Positions 38,748 to 50,213 of a DNA stretch of 64,000 nt are shown here, piece by piece. The stretch is from Mimachlamys varia. Taxonomy: Eukaryota > Mollusca > Bivalvia > Pectinida > Pectinidae. Below the pieces are notes generated by a model. It worked only from the letters and a program-made list of their open reading frames with translations. It did no database searches and was not told the DNA's origin. The first letter of the stretch is position 1. Every line of letters starts with the position of its first letter. Made by a program: the position numbers and the translations under genes. The stretch is taken from the NCBI GenBank assembly GCA_947623455.1, contig OX392541.1:5222701-5286700 (forward strand). The letters are read 5' to 3'.

Positions 38748-38776
38748 TAGCACGTGCTTTAACTATGACGTCATAG
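38748..38776. promoter_or_regulatory. E-box and palindromic CRE pair
   Basis: A palindromic E-box agcacgtgct (38748-38757) is followed within 10 bp by a 14-bp perfect palindrome ctatgacgtcatag (38763-38776) containing the CRE octamer TGACGTCA. bHLH and CREB/ATF proteins bind such cores in animals. No gene start is identified beside it. Confidence 0.3.
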
Positions 38777-38926
38777 ATCAGGTTTGTTTAAAGAGAGTCT
38801 CGTTGCTTCGCTTCGAATAACATGGAGAATGTCCCTGCGCTAAAATGACTAAAATAATTATTATTATCATTGGCGCCAACTTTATTCAAATTAAGCTAAT
38901 CCGCCATACAAAATTAAAATGGTACA

Positions 38927-39010
38927 TGTTTAAGTTTAAATAATCAACAGCGATCAATACTACATGTAGTTATTGTTTTTGATTATTTTAGACCTAAACA
39001 TGTACCATTT
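38927..39010. mobile_element. Small foldback element (hairpin)
   Basis: Left arm aaatggtacatgtttaag through aataatcaa (38927-38947) pairs with 38980-39010 (gattatttta through catgtaccattt), with few mismatches. The loop contains a second perfect palindrome, ctacatgtag. This is consistent with a solo foldback or MITE remnant. No target duplication is clear. Confidence 0.6.
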
Positions 39011-39264
39011 TTATTCTGATTATTGTTTCGTTGTAGCTATAGGTACAAAAAGGCACGCAGCTTAACAGGATTGTGATCCCAATTGGGATATATCTACCCA
39101 AACTTTCAATACATTCTTTGCTACATTTTTGTGGAATTTCAGGAGGGTAGATGAATCATGAACGGATGAATCGGTGAACAGTCGAGTAAAGACATGGAAG
39201 GTTTTGGGTCGGGTTCGTACATACGAGACATGGTCCGGATTGTTTGTGCCGTCTGTAAGACGTT

Positions 39265-40090
39265 CCGACCAGACCTTAGTACCGGAGATTCTATCAGTGA
39301 CCAACAAGTTCTGACCAGACCTTAGTACCGGAGATCCTATCAGTGACCAACAAGTTCTGACCAGACCTTAGTACCGGAGATTCTATCAGTGACCAACAAG
39401 TTCTGACCAGACCTTAGTACCGGAGATTCTATCAGTGACCAGCAAGTTCTGACCAGACTTTAGTACCGGAGATCCTATCAGTGACCAGCAAGTTCTGACC
39501 AGACCTTAGTACCGGAGATCCTATTAGTGACCAGTAAGTTCTGACCAGACCTTAGTACTGGAGATCCTATCAGTGACCAGCAAGTTCTGACCAGACCTTA
39601 GTACCGGAGATCCTATCAGTGATCAGCAAGTTCTGACCAGACCTTAGTACTGGAGATCCTATCAGTGACCAGTAAGTTCTGACCAGACCTTAGTACTGGA
39701 GATCCTATCAGTGACCAGCAAGTTCTGACCAGACCTTAGTACCGGAGATCCTATCAGTGACCAGTAAGTTCTGACCAGACCTTAGTACTGGAGATCCTAT
39801 CAGTGATCAGCAAGTTCTGACCAGACCTTAGTACTGGTGATGATATCAGTGACCAGCAAGTTTCGACCAGACCTTAGTACTGGATATCCTATCAGTGACC
39901 AGCAAGTTCTGACCAGACCTTAGTACCGGAGATCCTATCAGTGACCAGCAAGTTCTGACCAGACCTTAGTACTGGAGATTCTATCAGTGACCAGTAAGTT
40001 CTGACCAGACCTTAGTACCGGCTGATAATATCAGTGACCAACAAGTTCTGACCAGACCTTAGTACTGAGGATCCTATCATTGACCAGCTC
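39265..40090. repeat. 46-bp minisatellite, ~18 copies
   Basis: Unit tgaccagaccttagtaccgg plus agatcctatcagtgaccagcaagttc (written in parts); starts at 39312 and 39358 give 46 bp. Variants: accgg/actgg, gatcc/gattc, accaac/accagc/accagt. Only ~35 bp separate it from the 47-bp array. Confidence 0.95.
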
Positions 40091-40124
40091 TTAGATAAAA
40101 ACATTATGTATCTATCAAAACAAA

Positions 40125-40833
40125 CCAGAGGTATGTATTACAGGCTAATATTGAGGAAGGTAACCTTGGAGTCAGAGGTACGTATCACAGGCTAAGATTG
40201 AGGAAGGTAACTTTGGAGCCAGATGTACGTATTACAGGCTATGATTGAGGAAGGTAACCTTGGAGACAGAGGTACGTATTACAGGCTATGATTGAGGAAG
40301 GTACCCTTTGAGTCAGAGGTACGTATCACAGGCTAAGATTGAGAAAGGTACCCTTGGAGTCAGAGGTACGTATTACAGGCTAAGATTGAGGAAGGTAACT
40401 TTCGAGTCAGAGGTACGTATCACAGGCTAAGATTGAGGAAGGTACCCTTGGAGTCAGAGGTACGTATTACAGGCTAAGATTGAGGAAGGTAACTTTCGAG
40501 TCAGAGGTACGTATCACAGGCTAAGATTGAGGAAGGTAACCTTGGAACCAGAGGTACGTATCACAGGCTAAGATTGAGGAAGGTAACTTTGGAAACAGAG
40601 GTACGTATTACAGGCTAAGATTGAGGAAGGTAACCTTGGAAACAGATGTACGTATTACAGGCTAGGATTGAGGAAGGTAACCTTGGAAACAGATGTACGT
40701 ATTACAGGCTAAGATTGAGGAAGGTAACCTTGGAGACAGAGGTACGTATTACAGGCTAAGATTGAGGAAGGTAACCTTGGAGCCAGAGGTACGTATTACA
40801 GGCTAAGAATGAGGAAGGAAACCTTGGCGACAG
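40125..40833. repeat. 47-bp minisatellite, ~15 copies
   Basis: Unit ggtacgtattacaggctaag plus attgaggaaggtaacc and ttggagtcaga; caggct at 40141 and 40188 gives 47 bp. It differs in sequence from the neighbouring 46-bp array despite the similar period. Confidence 0.95.
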
Positions 40834-40888
40834 AAGGAGCGTCTGGTCAACACTTCATCTTCGGTATTCCCCATGTTATCGGAGGAGG

Positions 40889-41096
40889 ACTATGGAACGC
40901 CATATTAACATATATTCAATAATTACACCTTTCTTCAACTATTTGAAGAAAGGTACAGTTCAATTAGATATGTTCATTTCCATTGAAGATAAGTTCAATT
41001 CAATCGTACCTCTCTTTAAATAATTGATTAATAATTGGACCTATCTTCGATTAGGTGCAATTAATTGAATATATGTTAATTTGGTGTTCCATAGTT
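40889..41096. mobile_element. MITE with ~45-bp terminal inverted repeats
   Basis: The left end, ctatggaacgccatattaac plus atatattcaat, is mirrored at the right end, attgaatatatgttaat plus ttggtgttccatag, over about 45 bp with few mismatches. Internal inverted repeats (ctttcttcaa/ttgaagaaag and others) give an almost completely foldback structure. No transposase is present. Target duplication is not obvious, possibly a 2-3-bp one. It lies between the 47-bp and 56-bp arrays. Confidence 0.8.
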
Positions 41097-41347
41097 GTTG
41101 GGTGTGGTGCGCATGTGGTCACAGTGGTCAGGTACCTGGGATTCGCCAGGCACACTAACAATACGTTTGAGTTCAGTAAGGACTACCTAGTCACAGCATT
41201 TGATAGATGCTGCCCGTGCGGAACTCTTCAGTGTGGACGAGGGATGACGAGGGATGATGTGATACAATTTGTTTGCGAGTTATTTTTCATTTCATAATTC
41301 ACCGTAGTCTACTGTATGATAATTATGGTGGCACAGACTTTCCATCA
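41097..41347. other. Unique spacer with a plus-strand open frame
   Basis: The frame 41055-41297 (80 codons) begins inside the MITE, so its start is not credible. The part after the MITE reads VVGCGAHVVTVVRYLGFARH and is Cys-containing. I recognise no family. It could be a fragment of an exon split by the MITE. Confidence 0.3.
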
Positions 41348-42913
41348 GCATAGGGATATGTCACAATCCCCTATCATATAACACCGTCACTGATCACATA
41401 CCAACATAGGGATATGTCACAACCCCCTATCATATAACACCGTCACTGATCACATACCAACATAGGGATATGTCACAACCCCCTATCATATAGTACCGTC
41501 ACTGATCACATACCAACATAGGGATATGTCACAACCCCCTATCATATAGTACCGTCACTGATCACATACCAACATAGGGATATGTCACAACCCCCTATCA
41601 TATAGTACAGTCACTGATCACATACCAACATAGGGATATGTCACAACCTCTTATCATATAGCACCGTCACTGATCACATACCAACATAGGGATATGTCAC
41701 AACCCCCTATCATATAGTACCGTCACTGATCACATACCAACATAGGGATATGTCACAACCCCTTATCATATAGTACCGTCACTGATCACATACCAACATA
41801 GGGATATGTCACAATCCCCTATCATATAGTACCGTCACTGATCACATACCAACATAGGGATATGTCACAACCCCCTATCATATAGTACCGTCACTGATCA
41901 CATACCAACATAGGGATATGTCACAACCCCCTATCATATAGTACCGTCACTGATCACATACCAACATAGGGATATGTCACAACCCCCTATCATATAGTAC
42001 CGTCACTGATCACATACCAACATAGGGATATGTCACAACCCCCTATCATATAGTACCGTCACTGATCACATACCAACATAGGGATATGTCACAACCCCCT
42101 ATCATATAGTACAGTCACTGATCACATACCAACATAGGGATATGTCACAACCTCTTATCATATAGCACCGTCACTGATCACATACCAACATAGGGATATG
42201 TCACAACCCCCTATCATATAGTACCGTCACTGATCACATACCAACATAGGGATATGTCACAACCCCCTATCATATAGTACCGTCACTGATCACATACCAA
42301 CATAGGGATATGTCACAACCCCCTATCATATAGTACCGTCACTGATCACATACCAACATAGGGATATGTCACAACCCCCTATCATATAGTACCGTCACTG
42401 ATCACATACCAACATAGGGATATGTCACAACCCCCTATCATATAGTACCGTCACTGATCACATACCAACATAGGGATATGTCACAACCCCCTATCATATA
42501 GTACCGTCACTGATCACATACCAACATAGGGATATGTCACAACCCCCTATCATATAGTACCGTCACTGATCACATACCAACATAGGGATATGTCACAACC
42601 CCCTATCATATAGTACCGTCACTGATCACATACCAACATAGGGATATGTCACAACCCCCTATCATATAGTACCGTCACTGATCACATACCAACATAGGGA
42701 TATGTCACAGCCCTTATCATATAGCACCGTCACTGATCACATACCAACATAGGGATATGTCACAATCCCTTATCATATAGTACCGTCACTGATCACATAC
42801 CAACATAGGGATATGTCACAATCCCTTATCATATAGTACCGTCACTGATCACATACCAACATAGGGATATGTCACAATCCCTTATCATATAGCACCGTCA
42901 CTGATCACATACC
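41348..42913. repeat. 56-bp minisatellite, ~28 copies
   Basis: Unit aacatagggatatgtcacaa plus ccccctatcatatagtaccg and tcactgatcacatacc; starts at 41403 and 41459 give 56 bp. It is very homogeneous. A rare pair of variants (tacagtcac then cctcttatc) recurs 504 bp apart (41607, 42111), i.e. a 9-monomer duplication. Confidence 0.96.
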
Positions 42914-42958
42914 TACATGTATTTGCCTCTTTCTATTTAAATGAGTATATGATGCATA

Positions 42959-44147
42959 CGAGGAGTGTTCCAAAAATAATGTCACCTGCATCGGTGCTCA
43001 TATAGCGGAAGTGCTTTTGTTCATTTTAATTTGCTCTGCCCTTCAAAATACTCTCCACCAGCCAGAACACACCTTTTTAGCCGGTCAATCCATTTTTGGA
43101 AGCATTTTTCATGCTCTTCAATGGGTACACCCATCAGACACTGATAAACAGCAGATCCAAGGGCATTTCTCGAATTGTATCTCCCTCCAGATAAATAATA
43201 TTTAAGTTTTGGAAAGAGAAAATAGTCGCAGGGGGCCAAGTCTGGCGAATACGGAGGGTGCGAAAGGACGGTAACCTTCTCTGACTCCAAAAAGTCAGTC
43301 ACAATACGAGCCTTGTGATCGGGTGCATTATCATGCAAAAGTCGGACATACTTAAGTCCTGTTTTGGGGCGACGACTTTTGTAGTAGTTCTTCAACTTTC
43401 TTAGAACAACGTTTTTATAAAACTTGCCTGTGACCGATCTGCCTTTTGGCACCGGGATTTGAATAGCTGGACCCTTATTAGTGACAAAAATAGCATACAA
43501 AACCTTCTTTACCGTTCGTATTCGTTTGGCAATACTTGGGCGTCTGGCATTTTTAGTGGCCCATATTCGGTTGGCAACCTTCCGCTTTGGTTCAAAATAA
43601 TACACCCAGGTCTCATCACAAGTGACTATATTATCAAAAGCCTTTTTACTATATTTTGGGTACATTTTGAGAAGTTTTTTTGCCATTGTTACACGCGTCT
43701 TTTTTTTTTGCTCATCCGTTGACAAATGGGGTATCCATCTTGCATTTATCTTTCTAACTTTTAGGTGTTTCTTCAAAATTGCCGTAGTTGTTGCAAGACG
43801 AACTGGGCGAGCAGCATCTTTCAGTTGCTGCTGCAAAGCAGTGAGACATTTGGCTATAAATGTCACGGTGAATATCTATAGCCTTTATGCCGAATAATGA
43901 CCTACCTTTTATAAAGGCCCTAATTTCAAGAACATTTTCACCTCGTTTTCCTGTGATTTTGTGTCTAGTCTAACGAATAGGCTATGAAACGATGTACACT
44001 GTACCGAGGCCAGTGAACGTGAGGACGAGATATTTACCTGTGTCACGAGCCAGGGATCACTCAATCGACACGAGGTGGTTTTTTGCATAAATTGCACGAT
44101 TTCCGCGAAATAAAGCACAGATGACATTATTTATGGAACACCCCTCG
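42959..44147 (-). mobile_element. mariner (Tc1/mariner) DNA transposon, ~1.19 kb
   Basis: Terminal inverted repeats of ~28 bp match at both ends: cgaggagtgttccaaaaata at 42959 and, on the opposite strand from 44147, cgaggggtgttccataaata. The flanking TA on each side (42957-42958, 44148-44149) is the mariner target duplication. The interior holds a decayed transposase on the minus strand (next entry). The termini look intact, so it could still be mobilised in trans if a matching transposase exists (inference). It lies 45 bp after the 56-bp array. Confidence 0.93.
43021..43912 (-). pseudogene. mariner transposase, inactivated
   Basis: Transposases of this family cut and rejoin DNA at the element ends with a DD34D triad. 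The 281-codon open frame (43866-43021) contains VTCDETWVYYF with Asp84, LLHDNAPDH with Asp179 and YSPDLAPCDYFLF with Asp214; there are 34 residues between the last two, the mariner signature. The C-terminus looks complete (GGEYFEGQSK). The family's usual length is about 340-350. The N-terminal helix-turn-helix part is broken: an IKGRSLFGIKAIDIHRD-like segment sits in another frame at 43862-43912, and the sequence between TTT-A and ILKKHLK at residues 25-31 indicates an internal deletion of the second DNA-binding region. The ATG at 43866 is therefore not the original start. The catalytic core may be intact, but specific DNA binding should be lost. Confidence 0.92.
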
Positions 44148-45305
44148 TACAAGATATATAAAAGTCCATAATAATATCTTATGATTTGGCCTGGTACATG
44201 TATTTCATTAGAACTGTTCCGTTGCTAAGATACTTCTGTCGTGTAATTATTTTGTTATACAACTAATGCGTTAAACTCCTCTAAGCTTTACGTTTATTGA
44301 TCGTTAACAGTAAACCAAGAGGAAATGTGATATTAAATAACTGAATGCTAATAGCTAGATCAGAATTATTTACAGCTAAAAATCTGGGGTCTTTGTTCAA
44401 AGGTCTATTGAATTAAACCTCCGTTATCTTTTAATTGAGCTTTACATGTAGATTAAATCTTAATCCACGATTAGTTAATCATGGATTAAAAATGTGTTGT
44501 TCAAAAGCAGCCTAGCCGACGTGTTAACGGGAGAGAAGGATGCCTAGTATGTTGTGAGCCTGAAGTACCAGTCGCCTGCATCATTTTGAGAAATGGTGAT
44601 TTGCAAAAAGGTCTTTTTATCTGTCATAGGGTTTTTCAATCTTGGTGACAAGTCAGATTTTGTCCATGGTGAAAACAGGTCTAGGTTTCTTCCTATCTCG
44701 CCATCTTCCTCTCTACCAGGTCAAATGGGATTTTGACCCCATACTTAATCTGCAAATAAACGACAACTTTAAAACCAACACGATTATTGTGAACCTTAAC
44801 ATATCGAGAACGGTTTACATGCCGTTGTGAACCTTACCGGAACTGTATTTGGTAGCGAAATCTAGCAAATAACATATATATTTACACATTTGTGTTGGTC
44901 AAAAACATTTTTTGAATGGAAAAAATGATAAATGTGAAAGCACAGTATAATTGCACGTCGTTAAGATGTATTTTGGCTCATGTAATGCATTTTCGGCAAG
45001 GGCTTTGTGAACCATACCTCGTCGAGTGAAAACAGTTGCTCGGAATGTCTGGGGAAACGGCTCAATTTACATACAAAGGTGAATATGGGCACTTTTGCGG
45101 GGTATCTGCGCTTTATCCGATAGAAATCGGTAAATTATTAATGGCAATATCAAAGAAAACTAACCGGAAGTGACCAAGATGGCAGACAATTTTACGACGC
45201 CTTATCCTTTGATTAACCGCCGTGCATTTGTCAGTTTATCATCCAAAAGAAAAACATGTTAATGAAATACAAGTGTGAATTGATCAGGATAGACACCTGA
45301 CTTCT
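44148..45305. other. Low-copy region
   Basis: Includes a 30-bp palindrome at 44460-44489 (ttaatccacgatta, gt, taatcatggattaa; one mismatch) and the ETS/YY1-ATG site at 45164. A 62-codon frame at 44642-44830 has no recognisable domain. Confidence 0.45.
45164..45262 (+). promoter_or_regulatory. ETS and YY1-like motifs overlapping a short ORF start
   Basis: CCGGAAGT (45164-45171) and CAAGATGGC (45175-45183) lie adjacent, a pairing typical of TATA-less promoters whose YY1 site covers the start codon. The ATG at 45179 has an A at -3 and a G at +4 and opens 27 codons (MADNFTTPYPLINRRAFVS at the start) to a TAA. It could be a first exon using a weak donor (ttt|GTCAGT, ~45226). No downstream exon was recognised. 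Confidence 0.3.
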
Positions 45306-46018
45306 ACATATATACACTACCATTGGTTTGTACATATATACACTACACACTGGTTTGTACTTATATACACTACACACTGGTTTGTACATATATACACTAC
45401 ACACTAGTTTGTCAGCAGTGACAGTAACCTATCAAAGTTTGTACATATATACACTACACACTGGTTTGTACATATATACACTACACACTGGTTTGTACAT
45501 ATATACACTACACACTGGTTTGTACTTATATACACTACACACTGGTTTGTACATATATACACTACACACTGGTTTGTACATATATACACGACACACTGGT
45601 TTGTACATATATACACTACACACTGGTTTGTACTTATATACACTACACACTGGTTTGTACATATATACACTACACACTAGTTTGTCAGCAGTGACAGTAA
45701 CCTATCAAAGTTTGTACATATATACACTACACACTGGTTTGTACATATATACACTACACACTGGTTTGTACATATATACACTACACACTGGTTTGTACTT
45801 ATATACACTACACACTGGTTTGTACATATATACACTACACACTGGTTTGTACATATAAACACTACACACTGGTTTGCACCTATATACACTACACATTGGT
45901 TTGTCAGCAGTGACAGTAACCTATCAAAGTTTGTACATATATACACTACACACTGGTTTGTACATATATACACTACACACTGGTTTGTCAGCAGTGACAG
46001 TAACCAATCAAAGTTTGT
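45306..46018. repeat. 27-bp minisatellite with an interspersed 39-bp insert
   Basis: Unit tacatatatacactacacac plus tggtttg, 27 bp. Four times the array is broken by the same insert, gtcagcagtgacagtaacct plus atcaaagtttg (45411, 45684, 45903, 45987), so blocks of 1-9 monomers plus insert form a higher-order unit. Nine-residue frames open on both strands are repeat shadows. Confidence 0.95.
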
Positions 46019-46412
46019 CTTTGTTCCAGGCGCTTGTGCATTTCCTGGTTGTTAAATAATACATGAAATATTGATAGCGAAAATGATTTATCTAATTTTT
46101 TTTTTGTGTGACGAAATGCTGACATATGAAAGTCTTCCTCGTTGATTTGGAGACTTTTTTTAAATCGGTAGTATTCAAGGATTTGTTTGTCACGGAATTT
46201 TGAGTATCATTTAATCAATACATCTTGGCAGACACGTCATCAATATTGTGTTTTAATGTCCTGTATATCAGTGTAGTTAAGGACTGTTACCTATTGATTA
46301 TGAAAAATAAGGTTTGGCCTATTCTAGGTCAATGAGATGTTTGATGTAAACGGTTGCTGTATGGCACCTCGATCAAAAGTTACTGAGCTGTTGGGAGTCG
46401 AAACCAACCTAA
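46019..46412. other. Unique AT-rich spacer
   Basis: Contains a T-rich run near 46096. No gene seen. Confidence 0.5.
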
Positions 46413-49400
46413 ACAAATGACAATACCAAGTCTTGTAGCTCCGTAGTTTCTGACAATACAAAGCCTAGAATCGCCATTGTTTCTGACAATACAAAGCCTA
46501 GAATCTCCATTGTTTCTGACAATACAAAGGTAAGTATCTCCATTGTTTCTGACAATACAAAGCTTAGAATCGCCATTGTTTCTGACAATACAAAGCCTAG
46601 AATCTCCATAGTTTCTGACAATACAAAGCCTAGAATCGCCATTGTTTCTGACAATACAAAGCCTAGAATCTCCATTGTTTCTGACAATACAAAGGTAAGT
46701 ATCTCCATTGTTTCTGACAATACAAAGCCTAGAATCTCCATTGTTTCTGACAATACAAAGGTAAGTATCTCCATTGTTTACGACAATACAAAGCTAAGTA
46801 TGTCCATTGTTTACGACAATACAAAGCTAGGTATGTCCATTGTTTACGACAATACAAAGCTAGGTATCTCCATTGTTTACGACAATACATAGCTAGGTAT
46901 GTCCATTGTTTACGACAATACAAAGCTAGGTATCTCCATTGTTTCTGACAATACAAAGCTAAGTATCTCCATTGTTTCCGACAATACAAAGCTTTGTATC
47001 TCCATTGTTTCTGACAATACAAAGTCAAGTATCTCGATTGTTTCTGAGAATTCAAAGTCTAGTATCTCCATTGTTTCTGACAATACAAAGTCAAGTATCT
47101 CGATTGTTTCTGACAATTCAAAGCTTAGTATCTCGATTGTTTCTGACAATACAAAGTCTAGTATCTCCATTGTTTCTGACAATACAAAGCCTAGTATCTC
47201 CATTGTTTCTGACAATTCAAAGCTTGGTATCTCCATTGTTTCTGACAATTCAAAGCTTAGTATCTCGATTGTTTCTGACAATACAAAGCCTAGTATCTCC
47301 ATTGTTTCTGACAATACAAAGTCAAGTATCTCGATTGTTTCTGACAATTCAAAGCTTGGTATCTCGATTGTTTCTGACAATACAAAGTCTAGTATCTCCA
47401 ATGTTTCTGACAATACAAAGTCTAGTATCTCCATTGTTTGTGACAATACAAAGTCTAGTATCTCCATTGTTTCTGACAATATAAAGCTTAGTATGTCTAT
47501 TGTTTCTGACAATACAAAGCCAAGTATCTCCATTGTTTCTGACAATACAAAGCTAAGGATCTCGATTGTTTCTGAAAATACAAAGCTTAGTATCTCCATT
47601 GTTTCTGACAATACAAACCTTAGTATCTCCATTGTTTCTGACAAAACAAAGCTAAGTATGTCCATTGTTTCTGACAATACAAAGCTAAGTATCTCCATTG
47701 TTTCTGACAATACAAAGCTAAGTATCTCCATTGTTTCTGACAATACAAAGCTAAGTATCTCCATTGTTTCTGACAATACAAAGCTAAGTATCTCTATTGT
47801 TTCTGACAATACAAAGCTAAGTATGTCCATTGTTTCTGACAATACAAAGCTAAGTATCTCCATTGTTTCTGACAATACAAAGCTAAGTATCTCCATTGTT
47901 TCTGACAATACAAAGCTAAGTATCTCTATTGTTTCTGACAATACAAAGCTAAGTATGTCCATTGTTTCTGAAAATACAAAGCTAAGTATGTCCATTGTTT
48001 CTGACAATACCAAGCCAAGTATGTCCATTGTTTCTGACAATACAAAGCCAAGTATCTCCATTGTTTCTGACAATACAAAGCTAAGTATCTCCATTGTTTC
48101 TGACAATACAAAGCTAAGTATTTTCATTGTTTCTGACAATACAAAGCTAAGTATCTCCATTGTTTCTGACAATACAAAGCTAAGTATGTCCATTGTTTCT
48201 GACAATACAAAGCTTAGTATCTCGATTATTTACGACAATACCAAGCCAAGTATGTCCATTGTTTCTGACAATACCAATTCTAGTATGTCCATTGTTTCTG
48301 ACAATACAAAGCCAAGTATCTCCATTGTTTCTGACAATACAAAGCTAAGTATCTCCATTGTTTCTGACAATACAAAGCTAAGTATTTTCATTGTTTCTGA
48401 CAATACAAAGCTAAGTATCTCCATTGTTTCTGACAATACAAAGCCAAGTATGTCCATTGTTTCTGACAATACCAATTCTAGTATCTCCATTGTTTCTGAC
48501 AATACAAAACCTAGTGTCTCCATTGTTTCTGACAATACAAAGTTAAGTATCTCCATTGTTTCTTACAATACAGAAGTAAGTATCTCGATTGTTTCTGACA
48601 ATACAAAGCTAAGTATCTCCATTGTTTCTGACAATACAAAGCTAAGTATCTCCATTGTTTCTGACAATACAAAGCCTAGTATCTCCATTGTTTCTGACAA
48701 TACAAAGCTAAGTGTGTCCATTGTTTCTGACAATACAATGCTTAGTATCTCCATTGTTTCTGACAATACAAAGCTAAGTATCTTCATTGTTTCTGACAAT
48801 ACAAAGCTAAGTATCTTCATTGTTTACGACAATACAAAGCTAGGTATCTCGATTGTTTCTTACTATACAAAGCTAAGTATCTCCATTGTTTCTGACAATA
48901 CAAAGCTAAGTATCTCCATTGTTTCTGACAATACAAAGCTAAGTATCCCCATTGTTTCTGACAATACAAAGCTAAGTATCCCCATTGTTTCTGACAATAC
49001 AAAGCTAAGTATCTCCATTGTCTACGACAATACAAAGCTTAGTATCTCCATTGTTTCTGACAATACAAAGCTAAGTGTGTCCATTGTTTCTGACAATACA
49101 AAGCTAAGTATGTCCATTGTTTCTGACAATACAAAGCTAAGTGTGTCCATTGTTTCTGACAATACAATGCTTAGTATCTCCATTGTTTCTGACAATACAA
49201 AGCTAAGTATCTCCATTGTTTCTGACAATACAAAGCTAAGTATCTCCATTGTTTCTGACAATACAAAGCTAAGTATCCCCATTGTTTCTGACAATACAAA
49301 GCTAAGTATCCCCATTGTTTCTGACAATACAAAGCTAAGTATCTCCATTGTTTGTGACAATACAAAGTCTAGTATCTCCATTGTTTCTGACAATACAAAG

Positions 49401-50213
49401 TCTAGTATCTCCATTGTTTCTGACAATACAAAGCTTTGTATCTCTATTGTTTCTGACAATACAAAGCTAAGTATTTCCATTGTTTCTGACAATACAAAGC
49501 CAAGTATCTCCATTGTTTCTGACAATACAAAGCTTTGTATCTCGATTGTTTCTCACAATACCAAGCTAAGTAACTCGATTGTTTCTGACTATGCAAAGCT
49601 AAGTATGTCCATTGTTTCTGACAATACAAAGCTTAGTATCTCCATTGTTTCTGACAATACAAAGCTTAGTATCTCCATTGTTTCTGACAATACAAAGCTT
49701 TGTATCTCCATTGTTTCTGACAATACAAAGCCAAGTATCTCGATTGTTTCTGACTATACAAAGCTAAGTATCTCCATTGTTTCTGACAATACAAAGCTAA
49801 GTATCTCCAATGTTTCTGACAATACAAAGCCAAGTATCTCGATTGTTTCTGACAATACCAAGCTAAGTATGTCCATTGTTTCTGACTATACAAAGCTAAG
49901 TATGTCCATTGTTTCTGACAGTACAAAGCCAAGTATCTGGATTGTTTCTGACAATACAAAGCTAAGTATCTCCATTGTTTCTGACAATAAAAAGCTAAGT
50001 ATCTCCATTGTTTCTGACAATACAAAGCTAAGTATCTCCATTGTTTCTGACAATACAAAGCTAAGTATCTCCATTGTTTCTGACAATACAAAGCTAAGTA
50101 TCTCCATTGTTTCTGACAATACAAAGCTAAGTATCTCCATTGTTTCTGACAATACAAAGCTAAGTATCTCCATTGTTTCTGACAATACAAAGCCAAGTAT
50201 CTCCATTGTTTCA
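46413..50213. repeat. 33-bp minisatellite, ~115 copies, with a ~1276-codon frame
   Basis: Unit tctccattgtttctgacaat plus acaaagctaagta, 33 bp, with no net length change over 115 copies. One plus-strand frame is open from 46413 to 50240 apart from a single TAG at 46890-46892; after it an ATG at 46899 opens 1114 codons of an 11-residue repeat (SISIVSDNTKL) ending LDECSAY. Two minus-strand registers are also long and open (EILSFVLSETM and YLALYCQKQWR types). Monomer variants include both synonymous (TCC/TCG, CTA/CTT) and replacement changes (CTA/CCT, ATC/ATG, TCT/TAC) in the plus frame. There is no signal peptide, recognised domain or splice support. I treat it as a satellite with an accidental frame; a repetitive protein cannot be excluded. 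Confidence 0.95.

Larger units (their letters stand above)
38606..39264. other. Low-copy region with palindromic regulatory-like sites
   Basis: Holds the E-box/CRE pair at 38750-38776 and the foldback at 38927-39010 (separate entries). The minus frame 39062-39307 runs into the 46-bp repeat and has no known domain. Confidence 0.45.

Noticed and set aside
43459..43897. Plus-strand frames of 87 and 91 codons
   Set aside because: They are antisense to the mariner transposase, which has clear family motifs on the minus strand.
46910..48205. Minus-strand 431-codon frame (EILSFVLSETM repeats)
   Set aside because: Antisense to the 33-bp array and ended by monomer variants; a composition effect of a stop-free repeat.
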